Shown here: positions 22,285 through 33,908 of the stretch, piece by piece
Numbering within the stretch: position 1 is the stretch's first letter
Layout: every line of letters starts with the position of its first letter
Notes under the pieces: generated by a model
Databases searched by the model: none
What the model saw: the letters and a program-made list of their open reading frames with translations, nothing else
Told to the model about the DNA's origin: nothing
DNA from: Neoceratodus forsteri
Lineage: Eukaryota; Chordata; Ceratodontiformes; Ceratodontidae
Assembly: GCA_016271365.2 (NCBI GenBank)
Contig: CM057453.1
Span: forward strand, 1,076,089,001-1,076,153,000
Direction: 5' to 3'
DNA length: 64,000 nt
Made by a program: the position numbers and the translations under genes

Positions 22285-23800
22285 ATATCCCATATGAACA
22301 TCCAAGCCTACTAGATCACCTGTCTGAAGTGGAAGCATGGCTTAAAATATACGATCCCGACATACTGTGCCATGCAGGAGACCTGGCTGAAACCAAGGAC
22401 CCCCGATACCATGTGTACCATACCTGGCTACTCATTTTATATGGCAGGACAGGCCGAGTCAAAGGGGTGGAGGAGTTGCCCTCTACCACAAGTCTCCATG
22501 ACATCGCACTGTCTGCCCCGACCCCCAACTAAATGTGAATCAATACATGCGCCATGACTTGGTACTAAAACCACATATAATCTGCCTCTACAATCCGCCC
22601 TCCGAATGGATGGAGTTTCAAAAATACTCAACTAAGCTAAAATCTATCAACAACAATGAAGCTGTCATCCTTGGTGACATTAACCTAAGTGGCTGGGTCC
22701 TCCCATAACACCCTTCAGCACTTGTACAGGCAAACTTTCACCAGCTAATAGCCGAGAACACCAGGCTGTCCAACACAGTCTGGTACACTGAACTGGATCC
22801 TTACTAATGAACCGAACATATGGCTAACACAGGGATCATGGCTGACTCAATCCCGACCACTCTCCCATCTACATGTCAATGGCATGCTGGTCAGCCACCC
22901 CCTCGGCTGGTCACTTTTCACGAACTTTGCTAACCTGGATGAAAATGCTTTCCTCCTGGATATATAAAACGTGGACTGGTCTGACATATACCATGCAGCT
23001 AATGTAAAGGATGTACAAAAGCATTCCTACCAGTTCCTCTCCAATTACAAAATAAGCATGCGAAAGCTATGAGAGGAGAGGTCAGGGGAAACAAACCCAG
23101 ATGGCTCCATAAAGATCTCTTGCAGCAACTTAGCGCGGGACAAACTCTGGAAGAACTACAAAATGGGTTGCTAGTGACTACTCATTATACAGGCAACAAA
23201 GGAATTCCTGCAGAAGAACAGGTGGGCTAAGCTTGTACTATCAGAACTTGCTGAACAACTCAGCCCAAGATCCCACGTAAATTCTAGGCACATAAAAACC
23301 TTCCTGGGTACACCTCAAGCTGTACACCCTCTGACACCAGTCTAAATGGCTCCCATTGTAACCCCCTCACCATAGCAATACCTTCAACATGTTCTCGACC
23401 TCTCATCCTATACCTGCACACTGCCATCAGCCCACACTACTGTCAATGCGGACAGCTCCTGCCTCTCCTCCCATGCAGTGACCTAAACCTTACCCCTTCT
23501 ACTTCAAAGACATTACTAGCTCAGGTTCTGACACTAAAAACATCTGAACATACTAGTCTAGCTCAGACCAACTGGAACCTGCCTGTTAAAATAATTTGCA
23601 TCTTATCTCTAAATCACTGCAAAATCTTCACTTTGTCCCTTGGCGGTATAGTCCCGGACCTGGAAATGGCTAAGATTCTCAATCTACAAAAGGAACAAAG
23701 TGACATCTCAACTACAGAGCGGTGCAATACTGTAGTACCCAGCAAAATCCTAGAAAACAGGTTGCAAATCAGATCCTGGGTTACCTTGATACTTAAAACA
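22285..23800 (+). pseudogene. CR1/L2-like LINE ORF2 relic (endonuclease and RT start)
   Basis: Translations in shifting frames give EVEAWLKIYDPDILC (22327-22371) and ETWLKPRTPDTMCTIPGY (about 22375-22428). Further on are LVLKPHIICLYNPPSEW (22559-22609) and VILGDINLSG (about 22664-22693). This is the pattern of APE endonucleases in CR1/L2/Jockey-group LINEs, not L1. RT-like sequence starts near 23640 (PDLEMAKILNLQKE, then SKILENRL), and the element is lost within the RT near 23800. The exact clade is uncertain. Confidence 0.6.
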
Positions 23801-26037
23801 GCTCAACGATGCACATCCCTGCACTACAGTGCTGTCTCGGATATCATGGCCCAGTTGGCTGGGTAATCCAGACCACATGTGGGATGGCTGTGTGCATTTC
23901 CGTTGTCCCCCTTTCCTCCATTGCCTTGCCTGCTGCTGTGAGGCCTGAGACATGGCTCGCTGTGTGTCTTAAGTATTGTTGCCATTGCCGCTATGTGTAC
24001 TGATAGCAGCCTTGTACTGCCACGTGCATCATGTTGCTGTTATGCCCACCATTGTGGAGGGATGATGCGTGTCTCTGCATGGCTGTGGGACAGTCGTCAT
24101 GCCTGGGGGTGAGGGATTACTGGGGTTGGCCTGTCATGCCACCTGTTGCTGCTGCTGATGTTGGCCTGTCTGCCATAGCAACAGTGTACGCCACCTCTCA
24201 TGGCATGTGTCATTTACAGTACCACGTATAACATGTCAGTTTCTGTGCAGGACATGTTGTGAGTACATTCCAGGGCTATGCAGGGGGATACTGTGTCATG
24301 TGGTGTAAGCATTTCCCTGGCAGTGTACTGTCATGGTGGCGTGGACACAGGTATGTTATAGTGTGTCCCTGTCCGACCTCCATGGTGGACATGCAGGGGG
24401 CTGTGTGGGAGGGGTCCTTTGGGACTGTGGTGCCACATGGCTCTGTGTGGCTGTATATTGCATGTGTGCCTGTTGCAGCATGTGTGTTGGCAGGCATCCT
24501 CCAAGCACTCAATGATGGGCAGTTTGATGTCTGGTGGGGAGTTGGCCAATGGGCATTGAACTGCTTACTTAATGTCTGACATCTAACAGCATGACTATTG
24601 TACCTTTCTGTGTTTCATTCATTGTGGTATGCGCTAGGGACTGGTCACTTGACTGTCTGTGTATCCCATGGCCATTACAACTGTACAGGTTGTGGCCTTG
24701 TATGTAGAGTGTCTTGGCTTTCATGATTGTATCTTGAAGGCCACTGGTAGCAACTAACACAGTCATGTTGTATGTTGGTATGTTTTCAGGCTACACTCCG
24801 GGGTGGGGTGGCCCACTCTAACAGTGGGGACGGGGTGTCAGTGTGTCCACATGGTGTGCAGTTGTGGCCTCCCTGGCTACACCCATGCCTGTGGGCTCAT
24901 GCTCTGATGTGGAGGCCATTGTCCCCAAGAGGGTGCTGTCCCTCTGTCTCTGTAGTGCATGGTGTTTGTGCACATGTTATGCAGGTGTGCTGCTGGAGTT
25001 GTTCTGTGGTAGAATGGTGTGCTGGTTGTCAGCCCCTATGGCAGATGCTGCTCCCACAGGTGTGTGTGTGCCTCACCATGCCTTGACCACCAGGGTGACA
25101 CTGTCCTGTGTATGCCTTTGGCCTACCGCTGCAGTGCCACTGGTGGACCATGCCCAGTGTCTGTGTTTCACATGTATGTGTCTTCTTGCATGTGCGCCTT
25201 CATGGTGCTGCCACTATGGGTGGTGTCATGGCACTGTGCCATTCTCTACACCATTGTGGGACCCTCACCCTTCTGTTGCGGCAAGTGGTGTGGCTGGGCA
25301 TTGGCACTTCCCCCTGGTTGTGTACTGCTTTTTTTTTCTGTCCTGCAGTCCCTACTGTTCTGATGCCAGTGTCATTGTCCTCTGTGGTTATTTGGTCTCT
25401 GTGGTCCATGTCGAGTCTCTATCTGTGTCACTTGCCACTGTTGCACACTTATGTCAGTCACCCACCTGTTCAGGGTTTCCTGTCATCATTTGTACAGCTG
25501 CTGTGTTATGGCATCATGGGTGGCAGTTTGGCTGGGTGTCTACAGTTCTTGTGGAGGGCAGCAGTGAGGTGGGACCCTGTTGGGGTGTACATGACAGGCA
25601 TGTGTGTTACACACGTGGTTGGGGCTGTGGCACCTTCTCCAGTTGGTGTCATCTGTATTGTGTAACATAGCTGTGTGACCGTGGGCAGCATGTCCCACCA
25701 TGTGTCATCCCATGTGCATATCATTCAGTGTCCACTTGTTCACATCTCTGAGGGTGGCTGTCTGTTTGCACTGTTACAGTCTGCACGCCACTGTGCTGGC
25801 TGGCCTCCACGTTGTTGGGTTTCTCAGCATACATCCATGCATGTCCATGTACATTGGGGTGTTGCATGCTGCCTGTTACGTACTGCCTTGTCCTGCAGGC
25901 ACATGTTAGTGTGTGTTGTGGTTTGTACCATACTAGCACATGGGCATGGTTGTTGGGGCATGCTGTCCACCGTGTGGTGGTACATGGTGCCTTTGTGTCA
26001 TTGTCATGCCCTGATGTGGTCACCCTTTCTCCTGTAG

Positions 26038-26219
26038 GTCCCCAGCGGTTGTCACTGTGGGCCACCCTTCCAGAAGAGGATGAAGGCACAGAAGAGCTGT
26101 TGTGGAGACTGGTGCAGCAACAGCATACCCTGATTGAGCAGCAGGCAGTTATGATTGCTGAGACACGGCGGGTTGCAGCCATCCTGGAGGAATGTCTGCC
26201 AGCACCTGCCCGCACCTAA
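26038..26219 (+). pseudogene. Possible last exon of a Harbinger MYB/SANT-type protein
   Basis: Preceded by a pyrimidine-rich tract and CCTGTAG (splice acceptor-like, AG at 26036-26037). The frame to the TAA at 26217-26219 reads WATLPEEDEGTEELLWRLV and then QQQHTLIEQQAVMIAETRR, an acidic to heptad-like C-terminal helix. Such coiled-coil tails occur in the DNA-binding proteins that accompany Harbinger transposases. The MYB domain itself was not found upstream, so the call is tentative. Confidence 0.35.
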
Positions 26220-26974
26220 ACCCTGCTTCCTTTTCCACTAGCCTGCTTCCTGTCCCTGGCCCACTGTCCCTAGCCCCGTATCTACCATCCTTTTCCCCTC
26301 CATTGCTTTCTATTTCACAGCCCTCTCCCATCCACATTCTTACCCCATTGTTCTGTTGCTATGTTTCAATTTTGCCTGTTTGCGATGTGACTGTTTTTCC
26401 CCCATTGTTTTTGGTCCCTTTGTTATGCTGGCCCTGTTCCCTTTCATGATGTTTTGCTTGCACCCCATTTTTATGAACAGTGTTCTACTCTGTTTTGGTT
26501 ATTTTTGCTTAATATATGTTCATATTGCCTTTGTGCCTTAGATGTTCACATTTTGCATTATACTTTATTATAAATTATTCCTGTGTCCTGTGTCTTTTTG
26601 GGGTGGACTTGGGATTTGATAGTGTTCTGTGGTGTTCTGGTTTCACTTGTGGTTCCAGGTTATTCCATTCCTTTCACTAGTACTGCAGTTGTGTCTGGCT
26701 GGGCTGTTTTGCTTTCCTGTGTTCCTGGATGGCTGCTTACACCTATGACACTTTGTTTCTGTGGGTGTTTGCACTGCCTCTGTCTGATTGCTATATACAG
26801 TGCTGTCTTAATCCTGGGCAATGTTTGCCCTGCATGCCTGGGCCTGTTTGCCCGGCTTCCTTCGCTTGCTATATTCAGCTGGTTTTGCACCGGGCAATTC
26901 ATTTTGCATATAGCTATGTTTTTGCTCTGGGCACAGTTTGCCCGCCGGGCAGTGCTAATTTAGCCCGGGGTAAA

Positions 26975-26992
26975 GATTTGAATATCTGGCCC
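26975..26992 (-). repeat. Candidate terminal repeat of the Harbinger-like element
   Basis: GATTTGAATATCTGGCCC at the junction with LINE sequence that resumes at about 27000. A partner at the left end is not visible. Confidence 0.4.
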
Positions 26993-26999
26993 TATAGCT

Positions 27000-29900
27000 T
27001 TAAAGAGGGTTATTAACTTAGCAGGTTTGAGGAATGGGAGGAGTTATTAGGATAAGGGTTTGAATTACACCTTTAGGAAGGGGTCTTTGATTTCTACCAT
27101 AGATTATCTTTTTTTTTCAAGGAATTTATCCCTTCCGGTTCATAAAACTCATATTACCGAATTCTGTGACCATTTGTTCATCACTCTTTCCTTTAATGAC
27201 CCCCTACACAAACCTATAAATAAACCACGATGGAAACTAAATACTTCTGTTTTGCAGGACCCAGTGGTTGTAAAAGGTATATCCTCCTTATTGGTTGCCA
27301 GAGTTTCTGTTATGGTTTTATATGAAGATTTATGGGATTGGTGGGTGGATACAAAAGATGATATCAGGAAATTCTTCCAAAACCATGGAAAACAACGAGT
27401 TACTGCTAAATTTTTATGATATTTAAACCTCAAGAAGAAACTTCAGGGGTTGTTTTCAGTGACTAATACTTCTAGAGATGATCTTTCTGCCCAAATCTCC
27501 CTTACTAAGTCTGCTATGAGAGATTGTCAGTATGATAGAGCACAGACTTTACGCTCTGAGCTTTCCTTTGGCACTCAAAGAACACCATTAGGGGACCCAT
27601 TTGAGGCCTTTAAGGACAAAAGGAGTTCTTTAGGATTGGAGGTGTTACAAAATAAGGAAGGGAAATTTAAAACCTCCCAGGATGATTTATTCTCTATCAT
27701 TCAGGATTATATAAAGGAGCAGGAAGGGTCTGAGATCCAAAGTTGTGATGTTCACCAGTTTTTTCAGGATTTTACTATATCTCCCCCATTTGGCCAGGAA
27801 GTGAATTAATTAGCTGATTCTATATTTCAGCAAGAGATTTTGGAAGTTTTTACTTCTTTAAAGGGTGGAGTTTCTCCGGGTTTAGATGGACTGTCCTATG
27901 AATTCTTTAAACAATTTGGTGGAATTTTAGCTCCCTGTCTTGAGAAGGTTTTTTCTTTTCTATACGGTGTTCATTGTTTACCTGTGCAGTTTTCAGCAGG
28001 GTTGTTGATATTTATTTTTAAGGGAGGGGTGATAGAACTCTCTTATGTAACTGACGACCTATAACCATTTTGAACTCAGACTTCAAGATATTATCCCAAA
28101 TATTGAATAGAAGGTTGAGATTAGTGTCGGCTGAGTTGTTATATCCTCTTCAGTTTTACGGCATTCCAAATAGGAAAATTTTGTCTGCACTTACTATTAT
28201 TAGAGAAATAATAGAGTTCTCCAATAGGTCTTCCAATTGGCATTGCATCCTGTCCTTAGACCAAAATAAGGCATTTGACAGGGTATCTCGTTCTTATTTA
28301 TTTATAGTATTAGAGAGAAATATGGTTTACCTTATGATTTCGTCTATTGGATTAAACTAATGTATAAAAAAGTTGTAGTATATCCTGTCATTAAGGGTCA
28401 TTATTCCCTCCCAGTTTCAGTTAACTTTGGGGTGTGACAAGGCTGCCCTTTGAGCCCTTTATTATATGCATTTTCTTTGGACCCATTACTTAAAATGTTA
28501 GATCAGAGGGATGTATTACCAGGCATTTCTGGGAATTTGCTTTCAGATACAGTGATTGTTCAAGCCTATGCTGATGATATTTGTATTTTTCTGACTGCAT
28601 TGGTTCAAATTCCTATTGTCCTCAATTGTATTGCTAAATATGAGAAGGTATCCAACTCAAAAAATTAATACAAAGAAATCTAGAGGGTTGCTTTTAGGGT
28701 CTATAGATCAAGATCAGTTTACAGTATCTGATATTGTGTTTTCCTCCTTACCATGTACAATATTGGGAGTAATCTTTGGAGTTCAAAATCTCCCTATGGA
28801 TAATTGGGAAATTGCATTGAAAAAGGGAGAAGGAAAGGTTCAAAGGTGGAAGGGATGGAGGTTATCCAAAATAAAAAGGATTTTTGTTATTAAGAAATTT
28901 ATCATTCCTGGGCTGTTATATATAGCCTTGGTATATTCTCCTCCGTTAGCCCTGGAAACACGTTTGTATGCATGTTTTTTTTCAATGCTTTAGGGGAGTA
29001 GGCTTAACCCCATTAAATGTTGCTATACCTATCTCCCTATTCATAAAGGGGGGTTGGGCATGGTGGTTCCCCTTAGTTTTTTTATGGGCTTTTTCTTACT
29101 CAGAACTTTAATTTTGACACCTCCTTTCTGTTATTGACTCAGCAGTTATGGGTAATGAATAACTTTAAACCCTTTTTTGGTGTTTGGAGGGCACCCCTTC
29201 CCCACAGATTCCCAAGAGTACATATATTCCAGGGTTCTTTAAACCGTGTGTTCAGAAGTTGTTTAAATGGTCCCTTTCTTTTCAGTGCATTAAAAATAAC
29301 ATAAAGGGTGGATTATATTCCTTTTTCCTGGGAAAATTGTATCCAAGTGAACCTGCATTTGTTAATTGCCCTTCTTTTTGCACTGAATTTGCTCTCAAAC
29401 AACTTAATTATCATAGGATTCCTTCTCAAATGTGGGGGATCTGTGGCTGTCAGTCTATGGAAGGTTCTATGTCAAGGGGAATGCTAAGCATAAAATGATT
29501 GGTGAAATATATTGTCCGTATATGCTGTGTCAGACGAAGGAGGAAACTATGGATCACTTTTTATTCAAGTGTTCCTATGCTTCAGGGTTATGGATTTTTT
29601 AAGTGCTAAGCTACAGCTCCCATGGCTACATAATCTCGACTATCAGGCCTTGGTTTTTGTGTTTTTTCCTCACCTTTTTGGTTGTTATGATTGGGGCACG
29701 TTAGTTGCGTTCTTTTGTTGTCTGAAATATTATTTGTGGCAGGCTAGATGCCAGTGGGTACTACAAAAAATATTTATGTCATATGGAACATTTTTTGTAC
29801 TTATAATGGAGGCAATGAAATCTGTCCATATGAAATATAAACACCTTGGGACTTCTGGGAAAATATTCAAATGGTGGAAAGGATTCCAGATTTTTATTAA

Positions 29901-30040
29901 ATATAAATAAGGGGGATTGTGAGCACTATTATCATGGTGATGTATTGTTTGGTTGTTTTTCCTTTATAATTATGGTTGTATAAAAATGTATGTTTTCTTT
30001 GGTTTTCTTCTGATGTATTTTGATGTATTTTCAATAAAAA
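27000..30040 (+). mobile_element. Tx1-clade-like LINE element E, 5'-truncated
   Basis: Plus-strand non-LTR element running from the end of the endonuclease domain to its 3' terminus. The 3' end has AATAAA at 30033-30038 and then abuts CTCCCTTACTCTTTTCGATAA, the internal site of module X. Motif A reads SLDQNKAFDRV and motif C AYADDI. The SLDQxKAFDRV form and a fixed insertion site are both characteristic of the Tx1 clade (family knowledge). The 5' side ends at the Harbinger-like terminus. Confidence 0.75.
27060..29910 (+). pseudogene. Element E ORF2 (endonuclease end, RT, C-terminus)
   Basis: 27060-27419 holds NYTFRKGSLISTIDYLFFSR and FCDHLFITLSF, the last endonuclease motifs (SxIDY and the SDH equivalent). 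The linker occupies 27450-27809. The RT starts at about 27840 with GGVSPGLDGLSYEFFKQF. It continues with NSDFKILSQILNRRL (28071-28115), LSLDQNKAFDRVS, CPLSPLLYAF and QAYADDICIF (28561-28590). The post-RT part runs through 28670-29910 and includes GVIFGVQN and the CxxC-like MWGICGCQ near 29430. Single-base shifts occur at about 27430, 27800, 28065 and 28360, otherwise the frame is well kept. Confidence 0.78.
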
Positions 30041-30373
30041 CTCCCTTACTCTTTTCGATAAGTGCATTGGGATCTTTAACATCCACCTGAACTACCACCA
30101 ATCCAGGCAGATGAGACCTCGGTTTAACATCTCATCTGAAAGACGAACAAGCATTGTCAAATTTTACCTGGTCTATGAAATGAGGTGATGAGACCGCACA
30201 CCAGACAATTTTAAGTCTTGAGGTCTTGAAGCCCAGCAGCTATGAAGCTTGAAGTCTTGTACAGCAAGCCAAGGCGATCTTGCTCCAGTGTAAGCTCCGC
30301 TATGAGTCTGGTGAGTGTCGAGCCTTGGCAGCTAATTTTACTTAAAAAAAAAAGGCCTGTCTTGTAATCCACA
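30041..30373 (+). repeat. Module X, right part, copy 1
   Basis: Non-coding repeat following element E. It starts CCCTTACTCTTTTCGATAAG, continues GGGATCTTTAACATCCACCT and GACCTCGGTTTAACATCTCA, and ends at an A-run (30344-30353) before satellite block 1. 39694-40021 is the same sequence at roughly 90 percent identity by eye. I recall closely similar sequence as a widespread repeat in fish genomes, but this needs a search. Module X appears to be the landing site of elements E and F. Confidence 0.8.
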
Positions 30374-32177
30374 GGTCAAGGCACGCTGGATCCGTTGCAG
30401 TACAGCGGAATGCTGAAAAACTATATAGGTTCCAGAAATCGCAGGGTGCATTGCCTGGTCAAGGCATGCTGGATCCCTTGCAGTGAGGAGGATTTCTGAA
30501 AAACTGTTTGGGTTCCAGAAATTGAGGGATCTGAGACCTGGTCAAGGTATGCTGGATCCCTTGCAGTACAGAGGATTCCTGAAAAACTGTTTAGGTTCCA
30601 GAAATCAAGGGGTTCATGGCATGGTCAAGGCACGCTGGATCCCTTGAGATATCGAGGATTTCTGAAAAGCTGTTTGGTTCCAGAAATTGAGGGGTCCTTG
30701 GCCTGGTGAAGGGCACGCTGGATCCCTTGGGGTACAGAGGATTTCTTAAAAGCTGTTTAGGTTGCAGAAATCAAGGGGTCCATGGCCTGGTCAAGGCATG
30801 CTGGATCTCATGCAGAACAGAGGATTTCTGAAAACTGTTTAGCTTCCAGAAACTGTGGGGTCTGTGGCCGGGTGAAAGCATACTGGATGCCTTGCTGTAC
30901 ACACAATTTCTGAAGAACTGTTTAGGTTTCAGAAACCATGGTGTCCGCGGCCTGGTTAAGGCATGCAGGATCCCTTGCAGTACATAAGATTTCCAAAGAA
31001 CTATTTAGAGTCCAGAGACCGCGGGGTCCAAGACCTGGTCAAGGCACGCTGGATCCCTTGCAGTGCTGTGGATTTCTGAAGAACTGTTTAGGTATCAGAA
31101 ACTGGAGGGCCCGTGGCCTGGTCAAGGCATGCTTGATCCCTTGTAGTACAGAGGATTTCTGGAAAGCTGTTTAAGTTCCAGAAATTGAGGGGTAAGTGGC
31201 CTGGCCAAGGCACGCTGAATCCCTTGTGGTACACAGGATTTCTGAAAAGCTATTGAGGTTCCAGAAATCGTGGGGTCCATGGCCTGGTCACGGCACACTG
31301 GATCCCTTGCAGTACAGAGTATTTCTGAAAAGCTGTTTAGGTTCCAGAAATCATGGGGTCCGTGGCCTGGTCAAGACACGCTGGATCCCTTGAAGTACAG
31401 ATGATTTCTGTAGAACTGTTTAGGTTCCAGAAACCACAGAGTCTGTGGCCTGGTGAATGCATGCTGGATCACTTGCAGTACAGAGGATTTCTGAAGAACT
31501 GTTTAGGTTCCAGAAACCACAGGGTCCATGCACTGGTAAAGGCATGCAGGATCCCTTGCAGTACAGAGGATTTCTGAAGAATTGCTTAGGTTCCAGAAAC
31601 CACGGGGTCCATGACCTGGTCAAGGCATGCTGGATCCCTTGCAGTACAGAGGATATCTGAAGAACTGTTTAGGTTCTGGAAACCGCGGGGTCTGTGGCCT
31701 GTTGAAGGCATGCTGGACCCCTTGCAGTACAGAGGATTTCTGAAGAACTGTTTAAGTTCCTGAAACCACAGGGTCTGTGGCCTGGTGAATGAATGCTGGA
31801 TCCCTTGCAGTACAGAGGATTTCTGAAGAACTGTTTAGGTTCCAGAAACCACAGGGTCCATGCCCTGGTAAAGACACGCTGGATCCCTTGCAGTACAGGG
31901 GATTTCTGAAGAACTGTTTAGGTTCCAGAAACCGCGGTGTCCATGGCCTGGTCAAGGCATGCTGGATTCCTTGCAGTACAAGGGATTTCTAAAAAGCTGT
32001 TTAGGTTCCAGAAATCGAGGGGTCCGTGGCCTGGTCAAGGCATGCTGGATCCCTTGCAGTACACAGGATTTCTGAAAAGCTATTTAGGTTCCAGAAATCA
32101 AGGGGTGGCCTGGTCAAGGAACGCTGGATCCCTTTGCAGTACAGAGGATTTCTGAAAAACTGTTTAGGTTCCAGAAC
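30374..32177 (+). repeat. 83-bp BamHI satellite, block 1
   Basis: About 22 tandem monomers of about 83 bp. Each monomer contains GGTCAAGGCA, CTGGATCCCTTGCAGTAC (BamHI site), GAGGATTTCTGA, CTGTTTAGGTTCCAGAAA and GGGGTCCATGGCCT. Monomers differ at defined positions and come in GAAGAACTG and GAAAAGCTG types. The order of distinctive monomers matches block 2: a GGTGAAGGGCA monomer at about 30704, and the GGATGCCTTG monomer at 30885. The block starts directly after module X and ends abruptly at 32177. Confidence 0.95.
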
Positions 32178-32790
32178 ATTTAATAAACGTGTTTATTCTA
32201 TGAGGATTTGTTAAGCCAGAGAGGCTTCCTGTACAAATGTCTTAAGATACCAGTTTTAATTTATGCTCAAGTCTGGGTGCAGAAAAGTTTTCTTTCCATG
32301 CTGGTGATGAGGTTTAAGGGGTACTTATTGCTGCTGAACGATATTTTTATAACCATTTCAGTTTGCAGCATGTCAAAGTTGCCTGAGAGTCAGATATTAG
32401 TACAGGAGAGAGTGATTTGTTTAGACATTTATGGTGGTTGTTATCTATAAGGTACCTAAATTGTTTCTACATGTTTTTTGTCTTTCTCTCAGGAGGGAGA
32501 AGATGTTTGTAAGTCATATGGACTTCTAAATCATCCGACTGTATCATGCAGCTCATAGGCTTAAACAACAGCAATATCTACAAGGGACTATTTTTGATTA
32601 AGTTGTTTTTACTGATAGCCTCCTAAAGCTGTATCTCATTGAAACAGTACAAAGTGTTCATTTTAAATTGTGTGTATTAACAGGGGTGGCAGCTTCCTGT
32701 GGTATTTCCTCTATGTCTTATCCTTATGTGCAGTCTCCGGACACTTCTGCTGTATATCTATTGTAAACTAATAAAGTTTTAAAAAAAAGT
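32178..32790 (+). mobile_element. 3' tail of an unidentified retroelement
   Basis: About 610 bases of AT-rich sequence that ends in AATAAAG (about 32769-32775), TTTT and an eight-base A-run (32780-32787). The layout is that of a 5'-truncated LINE 3' UTR. Only a short possible coding remnant is seen at 32208-32450 and it matches no motif I know. Confidence 0.45.
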
Positions 32791-32799
32791 CCTGCGTGT

Positions 32800-33412
32800 T
32801 ACATCTGTTAGTGTAGCTGTAGCATTAGCACAGCTGTAGTGTTAGATTTGTTGTAGCCTCAGCATAGCTGTGGCATTAGCATAGCTGTGGCAAAAGTATA
32901 ACTGTAGCATTAGCTGAGCTGTAGCATTAGCTTAGTTGTAGCATTGGTATTAGCTGTAGCATTGGCATTAGCTTAGCTGTAGAACTACTGTGACTTAGCT
33001 GTAGTATTTGCATAAGCTGTAGCATTAGCGTAAGATGTAGCATTAGTGAATCATGTAGCATTAGCTGTAACATTAGCTGTAGCATTAGCATAAGCTGTAG
33101 CATTAGCGTAAGTGAATGCTGTAGCATTAGCTGTAACGTTGGCAGTAGCATTAGCATTAGCTGTAGCATTAGCGTAAGTTGTAGCATAAGCTGAAGCATT
33201 AGGTTTAGTGCAAGCATAAGCTGTAGTGTAAGCATAAGCTGTAGCATTAGCACGAGCTGAAGCATAAACACGAGCTTTAGCATAAGCATGAGCTGCAGGA
33301 TAAGCACAAGCTGTAGCATAAGCATGAGCTGTAGCATAAGCGCAAACTGTACTATAAACGGTTTTAATGTAGGCATAAGCTCTTGCATTAGCTGTAGTGT
33401 TAGTGTAGCAGG
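32800..33412. repeat. Minisatellite based on GCTGTAGCATTA / GCATAA
   Basis: Irregular tandem array of 6-base-multiple units (GCTGTA, GCATTA, GCATAA, GTGTTA) over about 600 bases. The minus strand gives an open Leu/Met-rich frame (33388-32927) purely because the unit length is divisible by three. No gene is inferred. Confidence 0.9.
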
Positions 33413-33719
33413 TGTAACACCCAGGAAATGTTTTTATTATCTTTCTAATTATTGAGATGGAATGTGGAGATGGAGGATTGCATGCTGGTTGTCGTCAATG
33501 CCCACATTCTACTGCAGAGGACCTCAGAGGAGCAAGTGGTACAGGATCACTGAAATGCTTTCCTCTACCCAATAAAATGTATGTCATTGTTGCCATACTA
33601 GGAGAGGGGGTTCTGCACCCTTTTGTCTTATTTCTTCCTCTTTATGCTGATAACCTGCACCCCTTCATGCGGTTTTATGCTTTTTTTTCTTTTCTTTATT
33701 TTTTCTTGACTGGTTAAGT
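33413..33719. other. Unassigned spacer
   Basis: About 300 bases between the minisatellite and module X. The right end has a T-rich tract (about 33680-33710). No feature was recognised. Confidence 0.4.
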
Positions 33720-33870
33720 GCACTAGACAAATCCTGCCTATTTTCAGGCACAACCCGGGGAGGAGGATACAGATGAATGCCAACTGACCGTGAACCGGAT
33801 TAAGCTGTTGGTGATATTTTTAGGGAATGAGAGAAATTTGGCCAGGACACCGGGGAAATTCCTACTCTTT
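33720..33870 (+). repeat. Module X, left part, split by element F
   Basis: Contains CCAACTGACCGTGAACCGG and AAATTTGGCCAGGACACCGG, and ends ATTCCTACTCTTT at 33870. It continues at 39694 after the inserted LINE. The combined order (GGCCAGGACACCGG, CCTACTCTTTT, GATAAGTGCCATGGGATCTT, CTCGGTTTAACGTCTCATC) agrees with the fish-type repeat I recall. The left limit is approximate. Confidence 0.7.
33861..33870. repeat. Target-site duplication of element F, left copy
   Basis: CCTACTCTTT, identical to 39696-39705 on the other side of element F. It lies inside module X. Confidence 0.75.
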
Positions 33871-33908
33871 GAGGGGAACTTTGGTGGATCTGACGAAGAT
33901 GGCCATCA

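Larger units (their letters stand above)
23850..26992 (+). mobile_element. Putative Harbinger-like DNA transposon, right part
   Basis: A GT-rich region unlike its neighbours in composition. It ends at 26992 with a terminus whose reverse complement starts GGGCCAGATATTCAAATC. Subterminal TTTGCCC motifs recur near 26824, 26846 and 26935. Termini of the GGGCCAGAT type are what I recall for amphibian Harbinger elements (family knowledge, unverified). No matching left terminus was found near 23800-23900, so the element is probably truncated. No transposase (DDE) domain was recognised. Low-to-moderate confidence. Confidence 0.4.

Noticed and set aside
24843..25670. 275-codon frame rich in Cys/Trp/His
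   Set aside because: Overlapping frames are also open on the other phases and strand. Composition is dictated by the TGTG/CATG-rich sequence and no domain is visible. More likely intronic or non-coding transposon sequence.
25721..26215. 164-codon frame on the minus strand
   Set aside because: Antisense to the better-supported exon ending at 26219. Ser/Thr/His-rich without motifs.
32927..33388. 153-codon Leu/Met-rich frame on the minus strand
   Set aside because: It is a translation of the GCTGTAGCATTA minisatellite. The open frame follows from a unit length divisible by three.
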